Source: Puffinus mauretanicus
Lineage: Eukaryota; Chordata; Aves; Procellariiformes; Procellariidae
Direction of reading: 5' to 3'
Length of the DNA stretch: 64,000 bases
NCBI GenBank assembly: GCA_023333565.1
Contig: JAJKFH010000948.1
Coordinates: forward strand, 1,550,001-1,614,000
Shown here: positions 12,134-24,780 of the stretch, one piece after another
Numbering within the stretch: position 1 is the first letter of the stretch
Layout of the letters: each line of letters opens with the position of its first letter
Made by a program: the position numbers and the translations under genes
The notes under the pieces: generated by a model
Seen by the model: only the letters and a program-made list of their open reading frames with translations
Told to the model about the DNA's origin: nothing
Database searches by the model: none

Positions 12134-13184
12134 CAGTCAATACCCTCACTTGATAACAATGTCCAGAGGCCCCATGCAACTTAAATTTCCCTTTATTCTA
12201 TTGTAAACATTTGCAGTCACTTTGCAAGCTGAAAGGCTGTTTCATGCAGACTTTTCGCAAAATAACTGAAAACAATAAACAGACATTATGTTGCGATATG
12301 TTTGCAGCATGTCATGGAACTGGACCAGTTATTGACTGGGAACATGTTATGCCAACTTAAATAGTTTATGGACTGTGGTGTTAAAGTTTTGCAAATAAAC
12401 AAAAAGACTATTACCTGTAACATTTTTAATACCTGTGAAGCAAATTGTTAGCAAAAAGGAGACAAGTTTCTGTGAAGTTTGGGAAATTTCATGTCACTGG
12501 GCATTTTCAGGGCTTCCGCCCATAGAGTCTCAGAGGTGAATGTTGTTCTGCTCCTCAGGGATGTTCTGCTGGCATAGACTGAAGGCACCTGCCACAGGCA
12601 GGAGGACCTGGGGTTAGCAAACCTGTTGTTGATGCCTAGAGCTCACCAGAAGAGCAAAGCAGGTGGAAAATTCTCTGGTTCCAGAGAAAACTGGACAGAC
12701 AGAATGAAATGTTGTGATGGAACAACCTCGCCTTGAATAGTAGAGACAGCGTGGTTATCTGTGGCTGCAGCAAGCACAGGCATTGAACATCTATCAGATT
12801 TGTCGATTCAGTAGAGCTGATAACACAGAATACTAAACCTAACCAACCTTATTGTACAGGCCGCTGACAATCACTGACAGCAGCAAGTTCACACTTGAGA
12901 TCAGTACAGAACAGCAGGTTTATAGCAAAATTTTAATACAGAAAAATGGCTGGTAAATTCTTGGTAAACAGATGAGAGGGAATTCCCATGATCCAGTCCT
13001 GTGAATTAGTGTCTGCCATTCATATCACAAACATAAATGTAATATTCTTATTGCAGTAATCAGCTAAAAACTGCCTTTGAAGATGTTTTAGCTTCTCATT
13101 TACCACCACCAGCCACAGCTGTAAAAACTTTCCTTCTCGGATATTTTGTTATTTACTTTATTCAGTTCTGATGTTTCTCTGCAG
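12134..13184. other. Intergenic, AT-rich
   Basis: No gene recognised. The stretch at about 12180-12480 is AT-rich, non-repetitive and without long frames. It could be conserved non-coding DNA, but the sequence alone cannot show that. Confidence 0.4.
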
Positions 13185-13418
13185 TATGTAAAAATTGTGA
13201 AAATCAAAAAGATATCACAAGTTGAAAGCACACAGTCCCTATCAATCCCTTGCTATGAGTCTGATAATGCAAAATTGGGCGATGTGGTTTTGGATGAGTT
13301 ATCATATGCATGGTTAGTACGGAAATGGAAGAAGCTGCAGGCACTCAGGGAACCAGATCTGTTACAGCTGTTTGTGTCTGAAGATTTCCTGAAGAGTTGT
13401 TTTGGGAAACGGGCCTGA
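13185..13418 (+). CDS. Putative unassigned terminal exon
   Basis: A plus-strand frame of 77 codons plus TGA follows a good acceptor (pyrimidine-rich tract ending TTTCTCTGCAG at 13184). The peptide begins YVKIVKIKKIS and ends FLKSCFGKRA. Its composition is protein-like (charged and leucine-rich, with a WLVRKWKKLQ stretch), but I recognise no family. No upstream partner exon is evident. It may be a real 3' exon, a piece of a decayed gene, or chance. Confidence 0.2.
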   Translation, partial: YVKIVKIKKISQVESTQSLSIPCYESDNAKLGDVVLDELSYAWLVRKWKKLQALREPDLLQLFVSEDFLKSCFGKRA

Positions 13419-16016
13419 TTCAGGTGCCATGTAACACACAGTTGCCAACATCTCTTACCAAAGAAAAGAGAACAAGAGCTCTCCTTTACTTCCAGAAGCC
13501 AGGTTAAGTTATTCTGAAGGAGACAGTCTTCAAACAGTAGTTCTGAGTAGAAGAAAATGCCTAGAAGAAATGACAGCTTAAGACTTTCAACCTGAAGCCT
13601 TGACAGAAATCAGAAGCAGGAGGGGCTTTTCCTTAAACACTTGCATTTGTTCACTGCTCCTCTGAGTGAAAGAAAACTGCAGGAGATGCTACTTTCCATG
13701 ACATACTCGGCTTTTCACTAGAATAGTATGACTGAATGTCCAAAAGGCCCTTTTTCGCATTACAACTGCTAAAGTGACAGTAGCTGTTTCAAAGACGTTT
13801 CAAAAGCTTCTAGGCTTTTCATGGAATACTTGAGGTAACACTCAAGCAGATCAACAGAGGTCTTCTAAAGCTTGAAGCTTCGAGTCAGTTAGCAAAAATG
13901 ACTGCTTTCAGAATAGCACTGCAACATAATAGGTGAATGGGTTCATCTCCCATTCAGTTGCAGCTTTTATATTTTAATGGATACGAAATGTTACTACTTA
14001 ATTTATCAGGTTTTGCACACAACAGTTTAAACAGATCAACTTGAGTTTTATTTGCTAATGTTACAACTGTGTGCAAAGTATTTCTCATTATTTCATCGAT
14101 CTATAAAAGTGCTTATTTAACGAGTGGTGGCTAAAAGAGAGTCTGAAAACCGTAACAAGAAACTAAGAAAGGGGAAAATGTCATTTATTAATACATTTAC
14201 CATAAAAAATAAAAACAATAAAGAAACCCCAAATAAATAAATACAAAGTTGATGGATGTCTCCAGGTTATTTATTGCCAAGACTCAAATTTTGAATTTTA
14301 GCTAATTTTGGTATATTTTAAAAGTGTGCAATAATTTCTTTTCCAATACACACACACACACACACACACAAAAATATTTAGCCCTTCCTACCCTTACAAA
14401 ACTCAAAATTATTTTTTTCCAAATATTAAGCATGTTTGTTTCCTATTCTAAATGTGAATGAAAGCAGCTTTGTAAGCTTTACCACAACAACTATGCTGAA
14501 TACCTCCAAATCTAGATTTTTGTAAATAATTGAGAACATCTAACTTCCCAAGTCCTATTTAAATAAGTTTAGATTATGTGAATGTTTCTGAGTTTTAAGG
14601 GTAATTTTCATTCAGGCTCTCAGTCCAACATGTTACATTTCAAGGAACTGAGCATGTCACTTTCAAAAAAAGGATACACGCCTGTAAAATTTCGCTCTGC
14701 TAGATGTCAAAACCTACAAAATGGCACACTGTACAAAACTATTACCATTACGTTGATTAAGTATCTGAAGGCAGATGAGCCTTAACAATTATACTTGGCA
14801 ATAAAATAGATTGATCTATTTACAGGTAATAAAACTAAAATACATTTTAAATACTGGAATTTTCTTTTCCAGTTCTCAAACTATATGTACTCTTGAAGAA
14901 GGTACTTCTCTCTGTAAACTATCTATTGATTTTCTGGCAGCATCAATTGCTTCTTCGTGTATTATCCAAAACCATAGCTGAGGAGATAATGGGATCCACT
15001 GTAACTGGGTCTTTTTTTATTCACAGGCAGAAAGCATCTGATTTTCCTGTATGTCCAAAGAATTAGGACTAACAACTATTCCTCTGATGCTCTTCTGCAG
15101 AAACTTCTTCCACAAGTCAGTGGTTGCTTTTAACATTTTTGCTTGCAAAAGACTCCAGTGCTGAATTCCTGTTAAGAGCAAAAACAGAGCTTTGAAAATG
15201 TTATTGAAGATAAACAGACAGAATAGCCATTCAAAATTGGGGAAGAGGATTCAGACTACAATTTGATGCTGACTACACTTCTTCATTACTCAAAAAGTGG
15301 AAATACACATTGTGGGTAAGTTGGTTCTCTCCCTATGCGGGAACAGGAGAGATGGCCATCATTTTTGCTTGCCAAATGAAGGTTAATGACTGATGACTGG
15401 CTTTTTTACCTCTATCTCTGAGGTAATCTCACTGAAAACAATGATCTTGCAAAGTGAAAGGCTGCACCAAGTGTTCAGCTTAGATGGCAGACCAGTCCAA
15501 CGCTGAAGGAGCTCCAGGCAGCTTCACCAGAACTTTACACAATAGCACGGCCTGCTCTGATAGACGTCTCTCTGCCAACATGGGCAGCCTGGGGGAGAGC
15601 AGGTCAAAGAAAGATCGAACTACAGCTCCTGAAGCCTCTCATGCTGAAGCCTGGATAAGTAACATTTTTGCTCTCTGAAGACTTAATACCAACTCACTTA
15701 CTCTATACCACTGAGATTTTATTTTTGTGCATATGTTTTTATGTGGTTATACCTAATGGGTTATACCATTTATACCTAATGGGCTCCTACTACCTAGGAA
15801 CCAGAGCAAGAACTTCGTGTTAACATGAATGTAACATAACTAATGTTAACAGGCAAGTACTGATGTGAAGAAATTGTACCATCCTTCAGTCCCAAACAAG
15901 TGAAGAATTCCCATCATCAGGAAACCTGTTTATCTCAAAAGAAGAAAAAAGATGAGGTCACATAAAAGTCAGAATGTCTGGTATTTCACTGTTGGTATTT
16001 TCCAGTTTCCCTAGTG
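13419..16016. other. Intergenic, nothing recognised
   Basis: AT-rich sequence with one CA microsatellite, listed separately. No gene or transposon recognised. Confidence 0.5.
14348..14370. repeat. (AC)n microsatellite
   Basis: About eleven and a half perfect AC units. Confidence 0.97.
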
Positions 16017-16196
16017 AAATGGTTCAAATTCTCATCCTCAAGAGCAGTAATAAAATCTACAGTTTTTTGGCTTTTGGAGATAAAGGAGAGATCTCCCCAA
16101 GGTAGAAAATGGTTCAAATTCTCATCCTCAAGGCCAGTAATAAAATCTACAGTTTTTTGGTTTTTGGAGATAAAGGAGAGATCTCCCCAAGGTAGA
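16017..16196 (+). repeat. 90-bp tandem duplication, two copies
   Basis: Two head-to-tail copies of a 90-bp unit (16017-16106 and 16107-16196) differ at about three positions: AAGAGCAG versus AAGGCCAG, and GGCTTTT versus GGTTTTT. Each ends with GGAGAGATCTCCCC, which contains the palindrome GGAGATCTCC-like core. The copies keep one frame open across both, giving a short two-repeat ORF that is probably incidental. Confidence 0.95.
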
Positions 16197-17465
16197 ATCT
16201 GAGGACACTTTACTTCAAAAACAAGATGAATATTCAGATTGTCTTTTCTTTGTTACCTGTGATCTGGAGACCTGGCTCCGGGTGATGACCAGCCTTGCCT
16301 CCAGCACTGCCTGTTGCAATGGCAGCACCCCAGAGCTACTTGCCTTCACACAAACATAAGCAGAAGCTCAGAAAGGAAACACAAGGTATTAGTCATTTAT
16401 TCAATTTCATACCTCACATTTTTTTTCCTTAGATTTTTGTTTCCCAAAAATTCAAACAAAAAGATTGAAAAATCAGGCAAGTTGAATTCCTCATCTAAAG
16501 GAAATTACATTTTACTACCTTAACAGTTTATTAGATGGGTTTTACCTAACCTGCTATGCATCCTTACTGACTGGATTCAAAAAACAAAGCAACACAAACA
16601 CACATACAAAATCCTTTTTATTGCCTCTCACAAAAAAAAAAGCAATAAATGAAGATAAATAGACTTAAGGCTGAATGTTCAATTGCTTTTGTGCAGTGGG
16701 TACACATGTTTTATTTATACTAACAACTGGTATCGTGCCTGGTTGTTTTGCCACAGTGCAGTCCTGCAAACATATATCAAACATGATACACATAGTCTGT
16801 AGCTATATAATGGCACTCAGGAGGTATTCTAAAATTGTATCAAAGCTGATTTGTTCTGGTATTTTGGAATTCCCTACATATGGTATTCTGGGAAGAAAAA
16901 ATGCTTGGCTTAGCTAGTAGCACAACCACACTCTTCAGCAAACTGTTTTCGTCATAATGAAAGAAAAATCATAGCTAATTTCATTCCATTAATATCCTGA
17001 TAGGGATCCAAAGTCACATCCATCACGCTGTATTTTTCTCACATTACATTTCATTACAAACTACCACTAGAAGCAGATTTATTAACACATCCCAGTTCAT
17101 ACATCATCATAGGAAACAGACATACACATACGTACACTCACATGCACATATATTATGGTAAAACAACTCTCTTAATTCCCAGCTTCAGGTGAGCTCTGAA
17201 CTGAGCATCTTTTCAGAGAGTGAACAGTGACACTGATCGGTTGGTCAACTGTGTCTTGCCACTCGAGAAACAGTATCTCCCGGCTAGTTCATAAAGGGTT
17301 TTTGGCTTTCTCCTTTCCTTTCTTAATGTAATATGCCATGCTACCCTGCCAAGACTGCAAGGTTGGCATACTTCAACATACGTATAGTGAAAGGGAGTGT
17401 CCCTACTTCAGGTGGCTGCCCTGATATTTAGGCTTAAAGATGAATTTTGACTCTGCAACTTATAC
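16197..17465. other. Intergenic, nothing recognised
   Basis: No gene recognised. Short low-complexity A runs occur near 16630. Confidence 0.5.
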
Positions 17466-17471
17466 CATGTT

Positions 17472-18030
17472 CATAGGATCATGGGATAATTTGAGTTGGA
17501 AAGGACCTCAGCAGGCTTCTAGTCAAACCTCCTGGTCAAAGCAGGGCCAGCTACAGGTCAGGTCTTTATCCAGCCCAAACTTAAAATAAACCAAGGATGA
17601 AGACTGCACAGCCTCTCTGGGCAACCTGATCCACTGCTTGACACTCCTCCTTAGGGTGAAAAAGCTTTTCCTTATATTCTTCCTGAACCTCGCTTGTTTT
17701 AACTTATGCCCCTTGTCTTGCCCTCCCACTATGCAACACCACTTTGAAACTTCTGGTCCCATCTTTTTGCTGTCATAAGCATCAGACGGCTGCTATTATA
17801 GACTTTCCTATATTAAGGGGGCAAAACTGGATACAGTATTCTAGACGTGGTCTTACGAGTACTGAGTAAAGGGAAATAGTTGCTTCCCTCAGCCTACTGG
17901 CTGTTAATGCAACGAAGGATACTGTTGGGCCTTCTTTGCTGCCAGGGCACACTGCTATCTCATATTTAGCTTGGGTCTACCAAGACCTCCAAGTCTTCTG
18001 CAGAGCTGCTTTCCAGACACTCAGTCTTCC
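17472..18030 (-). mobile_element. CR1 LINE, 3' portion
   Basis: This minus-sense CR1 starts at its 3' tip (TTCATAGGATCATGGGATAA, GAGTTGGAAAGGACCTC) and runs through the 3' UTR into the end of ORF2 (GCAGAGCTGCTTTCCAGACA). There the LTR fragment at about 18031 interrupts it. It is strongly diverged. Confidence 0.92.
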
Positions 18031-18287
18031 AAGGCAGCTGTTGCTCAGAGACTGGCTGGGCATCAGTCTGCTGGTGGAAGGTGGTGGGTGGTTGCCTTTG
18101 CACCACTATTGTGTGGGGTTTTTTCCCCACTTCTTTCCTTCACTTATTAAACTGTCTTTGTCTTGACTGATAAGTTTTTTTCACTTTTGCTCTTCCTATT
18201 CTCTCTCCCGTCCTGCTGGGGGGAGGAGGGGGCTGTGAGCGAGAGATTGTGTGGTGCTTAGCTGCTGACCAGGGTCAACCCATAACA
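18031..18287 (+). mobile_element. ERV LTR fragment (3' part)
   Basis: The plus strand carries the 3' part of a common avian ERV LTR: GACTGGCTGGGCATC, then CTTATTAAACTGTCTTTG with an ATTAAA polyadenylation signal, then the ...GGTGCTTAGCTGCTGACC...CATAACA terminus ending CA at 18287. The 5' part of the LTR and any left target duplication are absent. It joins CR1 on both sides, and the CR1 segment expected between those sides (the RT core) is missing. Confidence 0.8.
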
Positions 18288-19030
18288 CTTAGATACAGAA
18301 ATATTGTGGAAGACAGTGCCAAAAGTCTTGCTAAAGTTAAGGTAAATGACATCCACTGCTCTCCCCTCATCCACAAAGTCATGTTATTCTAGAAGGAACT
18401 CATTGGTCAGGCATGATATACCTTTGTTAAATCCGTGCTGACTTTCCCAGAATGTATTCCAAGAAGACTTGCTCCATGATTTTTCCAGAGAACAAAGAGA
18501 GGTTAATCAGTCTGTCACTCCTCTAGTTGTTCTTTTAGTTTGTATTGAAGCTGGTGCAATGTTTGTTTTCCTTTAGTCACCGGGGATCTTCCCCAGTCTC
18601 CTCAACATGTCGAAAGATGATAGAGAGTGGCCTTACTATGACATACATCAGCCAGTCCTCTCAGCACTTTTGGATGCAGCCTGTCTGGTCCTCTGGGCTT
18701 GGATGAGTTGAGCTCTTTCAAGTAATTCCTGACCTGATCCACATCTGCTGCTGCTAGTTCCTTCTCTTTAAGGAGAGAGGCCTGGAAGACCTTGTTGGTG
18801 AAGACTGAGGCAAAGCAGCAACTGAGTATCTTAACCCTCTATGTTTCAAAGGGCACTAGAGCATCTGCCCTACTCGGCAATGGGCCATGTTGTCTTTGCT
18901 CAGCCTTTTGTTACTAATCTAGGGGGACAAGGTCTTCTTGATGCCTTCAACATCCCTCGCAAGTGTTAACTCCTGATGACCTTTGGCTTTCTTGATACCA
19001 TTCCTACATGAATAGGCAATGTTTCTAAAA
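18288..19030 (-). mobile_element. CR1 LINE, 5' ORF2 portion
   Basis: Minus-sense CR1 sequence equivalent to the N-terminal part of the RT and upstream ORF2. Recognisable blocks on the plus strand are GACATCCACTGCTCTCCCCTC, AAATCCGTGCTGACTTTCCC and CAGCCTGTCTGGTCCTCTGG. It is old and frame-broken. It is probably the same original insertion as 17472-18030, with an internal deletion at the LTR. Confidence 0.88.
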
Positions 19031-22000
19031 TCCTCCTTTGTTGTTAGTTCTTACCGAAAAACAAGTCTAACACATGTTTAAATACTAGAGCAAAGCTATC
19101 AGAAACAGTGGGTGGGAAGGGAAAGAGAATAAAAGATAACCAAATAAACATAAATGCTAAAATGCTAAGGATAGGGTCAATTTTCTAAATGCATCCAAGA
19201 CAATTAGAAGTGTAAAAAATTAAGCCCACTTGAAAAATCCTGCCAAGCTCTGATATGTGTCTATCTTTGGGAGAGCAGAAGCACCAACATTCCTAAAGGT
19301 TTCCCTAAACTAAAGCCCAGCCAGGCCCAGAATTCCAGCTCCCAAACTCTCTCACTGCCCAGCTTCTTAGTTGTTGCAGTTACCTAAAACCTAAACACTA
19401 CAGTTAAGCCATACTAAGAAGCATAGATCCAAGCTTGGAACAAAACCACCAGTTTTGAAAAACAAGTTGCTGCTTTAAAAACATTTTCAAACTCATTGGT
19501 GCTTTTTTTTTTTTTTTTAACATCTTATTAGCAGCAGTTTCACTACTAAAGATTATATCTCTTAAAAAGAAAATTAAACAGGGCATCAAGATTGATGAAT
19601 CTCTTTTGTAAGATGTGACTTTGTGGCTACACTAGGCATTTGCTTTACCTTCTGTTGGAGATCAATCCTCCCATAGGTCAATACAAAATATTTCTGCTAC
19701 AAGGGTTTTAAGAGGCTATTTCAGGCCTCAGCCAAAATACATCATAAATCAAGAAGTCTATCTGTCATTGCTTCTGAAATGAAGCTAAATCTACCAGTCA
19801 AAAATGATAAATAGAAGTGCTTGAGGTTAAATTTGTTAAACAGTCTCTAGACTTTGCAATCTAATTTCAGGTCTTCTAAAATTGTTCTGAACTTAAATCA
19901 ATGGACAGCCTCATTTTGCTTTCTCTCCTACTGTTTTCTGTTAAAGCGATCTTTTATTTACTTCTGAACGTTGTCATGATACTTTCAACTCTCCTTACAA
20001 AGGTCATCACAACGGGTATCTCTTTATGTGCGTTCTTTCCGGTTGTCTCTCTTTTTGTATGGTACCAATGCTATTGAGGTATGCCCGCCTAAGCAGGAAT
20101 AGTACACATAATACAGCCACAAAAATCAAAAGAGTAAAACTAGCTATAGCTCTTGTATTCTTTCTCTGATCCAATCGGTAAAAATAAAACTTTGGGAAGA
20201 GAGTAGAGGAATATATAGGCAATGGCAGGTAAGTGGAACAGACTGAATGTAAAAATTTGCAGAAATGGGCTGTCAGGTATTAGCTAGACTAGAACACAAA
20301 CAACACATGACAATGGATCATAGCAATAATTATTCATTGTGACAAAATGAGGATGAGACACTGCAAATAATGTGTTTGATCATCTGAAATAAAGACACAA
20401 TGGATTTCTTTTATGCTTCACCCTTAACACTATGATGTTTTCACTGATGATTTCACAAAAGACTTGGGTTACAGAGAGGTTGTGCCATCCACCCACAATC
20501 TCTAATTTAGGACATCAGAACTCCATATTGATGCCCAAGCACAGAATTCTGCTGATTGACAGTATTATTTGCTCAGAAGTTCCATCCCTGTTCACTTCTG
20601 ATATAACACCATATTATTTTAATATGCCTTATTTTAATTAATTTAAAACGCCTTGTTTTAATTAGAGCAACAATTTCCTCTAAAGCAATTAGACCTTTTT
20701 TTCCTAGTAAATCTGTGCTATCCTTAGTCTTTTCTTTCTATAACATAATGTCAGACAGCTTCTTTTAACACCGCCCAGGGCACCATTTCCAAAAGCATTT
20801 TGCCGTTTTCATCCTTCCCCACCTTAAGAAAGGTAGGTATTATAACTGCCATCAAAATATATTCTCTGGCACTGCAGCTGCCCAAGGCCCTGGCAATGAG
20901 TGACCAGTGATGTAGGTTTCATGTAACAGGGCAAGAGTGTTCGAGGAGCACAGGAGGCTCCCGTTGATACACTCAGTAGCGTGCAACATGGGAACACACT
21001 GCGGGACACACTTACTCTCCTGGAGAGGTCGAAGAATTCACTGAAGGCAGATGCACATGCCACTCTCCAACCAAACACTAGCTCACCAGGAACGTAAGCT
21101 GGCCAGAAAGCACTCATCCTCCAAAGCAGGTGGTTGACTGTGTCAGTTCAGCGCATCTCCCATATTGCTGACTTTGGTGGAATTTTTATCCAACTTCAAC
21201 TGCAAATTAAAGCTGACTGCAAGACAGCAGAGTCCCCAGCAGCTGACAGCCGTGCAAGCATCCCCTGCCTCCTCAGAAAGCAAGACCACCTGTGGCAGAA
21301 CTGCCTTTATTCTATTCTTCTACTACAGTTTGCTAGATGAGATAGCTAAACTGGGCAGCCTGCCTCAGGAAAGCCGCCGTGTTTACTCTGAACAATGCAA
21401 GCAATGAATCGCCCTGTCAAGGAATCTCTCCCAATCCTAGCATGCAGCAAGGAGACAAAAATCTGAATATGAAAACCGAATATACTGAAAACTAATACTC
21501 ATGACTCTTCAGATACATTATTCCCACTTTAATGATCCTTTTCCTCCTTTCTTAAAAAAGGGGTTCTTGCATATGCCATGGGCAGATTTACAGCAACAGA
21601 AATCTGTGTATGCTATATTGATCATTGATTGCTTATTTGCTGGCTTGCCAGGGGGTGATTTCCACACACAGACACAGACACACCGCCTGAGTGATGATAA
21701 AAGCAGGAAAAAGAGGATGCAAACTCTTTTTCTGTCATCTTACACATGACCAGTGCTGGAGGCATGTATAGTATGCATGTATATTTTTTGTTTCCCTTGA
21801 CAGGAGATTTTTGAACCTGGAATTAAATAAACCCTAAGGATGACATGGCTATCTGCATCATATCCACTAGGAGTTCACCGGTGTCAGTGCTAGAGAAAAC
21901 AATAATATTTCCATCTCTTTCTTTATTTTGAATGGTCTGTCAGAGAAAAAGAAGGGCATATCCTCTGCAGAAGACAAGCCAGAATCTGTGGAAATTCCCC

Positions 22001-24120
22001 GATATGAGTTCAGAGACATAGAATCAATCCATGAAGAGACAAATAAAGCATTTGTCCTATAAAAAAGGGGAATTCTATAGCAGTCATTTCTGAAATACAC
22101 AGGTAGGAAAAAGTTCCTCCATTGCTGACTCCTGGCTTTCAGCCATTTCTATGTGCTTCTTTACACTTCATTGCAACAGAAGTCCCAGATCTCCGTGAGA
22201 AAAAAAGACAGAATTCCAGCCTCGATGCTGCCATTGGAATTATTGCCATGAAACACAAAAATGCATGGAAAGCATGAGATACCTTCAGGAGGGCAGAATC
22301 ACCTTTGGAAGTAGACATGTTCAAATGCAAATATTCGAACTGCCAACAGGATATCTTCTAGCATGAGAAACACAGCCACAAGTATGTGCAGGGGAGAGAG
22401 GAGAGGTTACCAGAGGAATACATGCATCTGCAAAAGAAGATAAGCAGATGACAGAAGTGTATATGTGAAGGTGCAAGGACAAAGAAGCAAGAGAGAAAAT
22501 AAGAAAATAGAAAGAGAAATTAGCTAAACCTTTTCAAAGATTCCACATGGTTACATTATAGAAAAAGACCTCTTTAGTCCAGTTTTTCCATACAATTAAT
22601 AGCGGGAGCTGACACTAAGGTATTATACAAGAATTAAGAGGCAAGGAGGTGGTTTGTGCAATCTGACGATGGAGGATTGCACTACACAAGATAAATAGTT
22701 AAATTAAAATATGCAGAATACTGTAAGACATTTGATACACCTTGATTTACAGTGGTTCACATTTATGCTCGGAGCTACACAGAATCTGAAAACTGGTTAC
22801 TTAACAAGAATTATATATTTTTTAAAATTTTATGGATTTTAATGAGAAAATAATTTAAAGCAACCGTGTTGCCCCAAGTAGCCATAACTCATCGGTGAGG
22901 GCAGTAAGAATTTCACAGAGATCTTTGGCAAAATGAACCAGAAGACCTAGCAGTAATTTATTTGCTATGTTATCACATGTGATAAAACATGGATTGGCAT
23001 GCTGCACATACAAGGTGATGACAAATAACTTGTGAAACAGTTCACTTTACTATTCAGCCACCACCAGGTCATAAATACAAGAATTTACAGAGTCCCTCAT
23101 TGACAGGAGCACATGCATTAAAAAATCTGGGAGTCCCTTGTCTCAGAGCATTGTCGGTTATCCCCTGTAGGCTTAGCCATCTACTAAATGCACTTTCTAC
23201 TTGAAACTTTCAGAGATGTCTACCCTGCCCATTAACATTACAAGTAAGTATTAACCATCCTCTTCAGATGCATTAGAAATTTAATTATAAGTGATCATCT
23301 GAAACCCACAACTACCTGGATCTCTGTCTACATCAAAGCTAGATCAGTGCTGCAGAGCCTGAATACATAACTCAAAAAATAGCAATGCAATCATTCTATG
23401 CACAAGCCCAACAGTAAAAATACAAAACAAAATTTGGTTTATTAGGCCAGCTGGCATGTATACTTTGTCTTACTGAAGCCTGTATGCACCCTTTTTTGCA
23501 ACCTGACTCACAGTAAGTCAACCAGTTTGTTTTTAATTTAGCTCTGTTGAGGATTGAACTTGCCCAGATGTACTGAATTGCAGAAGTTCATACCATGTCT
23601 TTAATATTTTCCTTTAAGAGATTAAACTGGCTTTGGCCCAAAACAAAGCAGGAACACAAAACAAATGTAGTTACATACCAGTGCTCAAGCTGCTGCTGGA
23701 AATCTTATAATGGAAAAATACTGTTGAACTTCAACACAACGTTTTATTAGGAAACAAATGCGATCAGGGAAAGGGAAATGGCTCTACCAGTTAGACTGCA
23801 GCAGTAGTCCATGAAATCCCTCCCCCTGACCACACCTTCCAAATATGGGTAATATTGAACATTTCAGAAAGCATTAAGTGTCAGGACAACAAAATGTAGA
23901 CCATCGACCATCACACAATGCTGTAGATATCAGAGGCATCAAAGAACATGTCAAACTCCCTATCGTGCAAGCTTTGAGTAACCTCTACAGGACTCCCTCT
24001 TCATTTGCAGGTTTCCTTGGGGGATATCTTTTCATTGTCTGAAGCTCAAGTCAGAAGCTTTCTATCCGGGGGAAACTACACTTCATATAAGAGAGCTGAC
24101 AGCACTTAAGCTGAAGACGA
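19031..24120. other. Intergenic, nothing recognised
   Basis: AT-rich DNA with a poly-T run near 19503-19518. Short frames on both strands lack recognisable motifs. No RNA gene signature is seen. Confidence 0.5.
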
Positions 24121-24780
24121 GCACTTGCAAGTGAGATTCCTGTTGGCTCGGTGCTCCAGCCTGTCAGGGTCCCTCTGAAAGGCAACACATTCATCTTGTC
24201 TATCAACCACTACTGCATGACCCCCTGTTCCGCATCATCTGCCAACTTGCTGAGTACACACTCTGCCCCATCGTCCATGTCATTAATGAAGATGTTAAAC
24301 AGGACTGGATCCAGTATTGTCCCCTGGGGCACACCACTAGTGACTGGCATCCAGCTGAGCTAATCACAACCACTGGAGAACAGCAGTTCAGCCAGTTTTC
24401 AATCCACATCACTGTTCACTTCTTTAGTCCGTATTTCATCAGTAAGACAGTGTTCAAAGCCTTGCTACCATTGAGATCAAATGACATCCACTGCTCTCCC
24501 CTGATCCAGCAAACCAGTCTTCTTATTTTAGAAGGCTACCACATTGGTCAGCTCTCTTCATCCGTGATGACTAAGCCCAATCACCATTTTGCCCTTAGAA
24601 ATGGTTTCCAGAAGGATTTGTTCCATCACCTTCCCGGGGATCAAGGTGAAGCTGACAGCCTGTAGTTATCCAGATCTTCCTTCTCGTCCATCTTGAAGAT
24701 AGGAGTGATACTTGCTTTCCCCCAGCCCCTAGGAACCTCTCCTGGTCGTCATGACCTTTCAAAGATAATCTAGAGTGGAC
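24121..24780 (-). mobile_element. CR1 LINE fragment
   Basis: Minus-sense CR1 ORF2 (RT) sequence: GATCCAGTATTGTCCCCTGG and CACACCACTAGTGACTGGC correspond to the SGVPQG region. GACATCCACTGCTCTCCCCT and GCTGACAGCCTGTAGTTATC mark the upstream RT. Like the copy at 6.2 kb, it lacks the 3' UTR at its left end. Frames are heavily broken. Confidence 0.92.
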
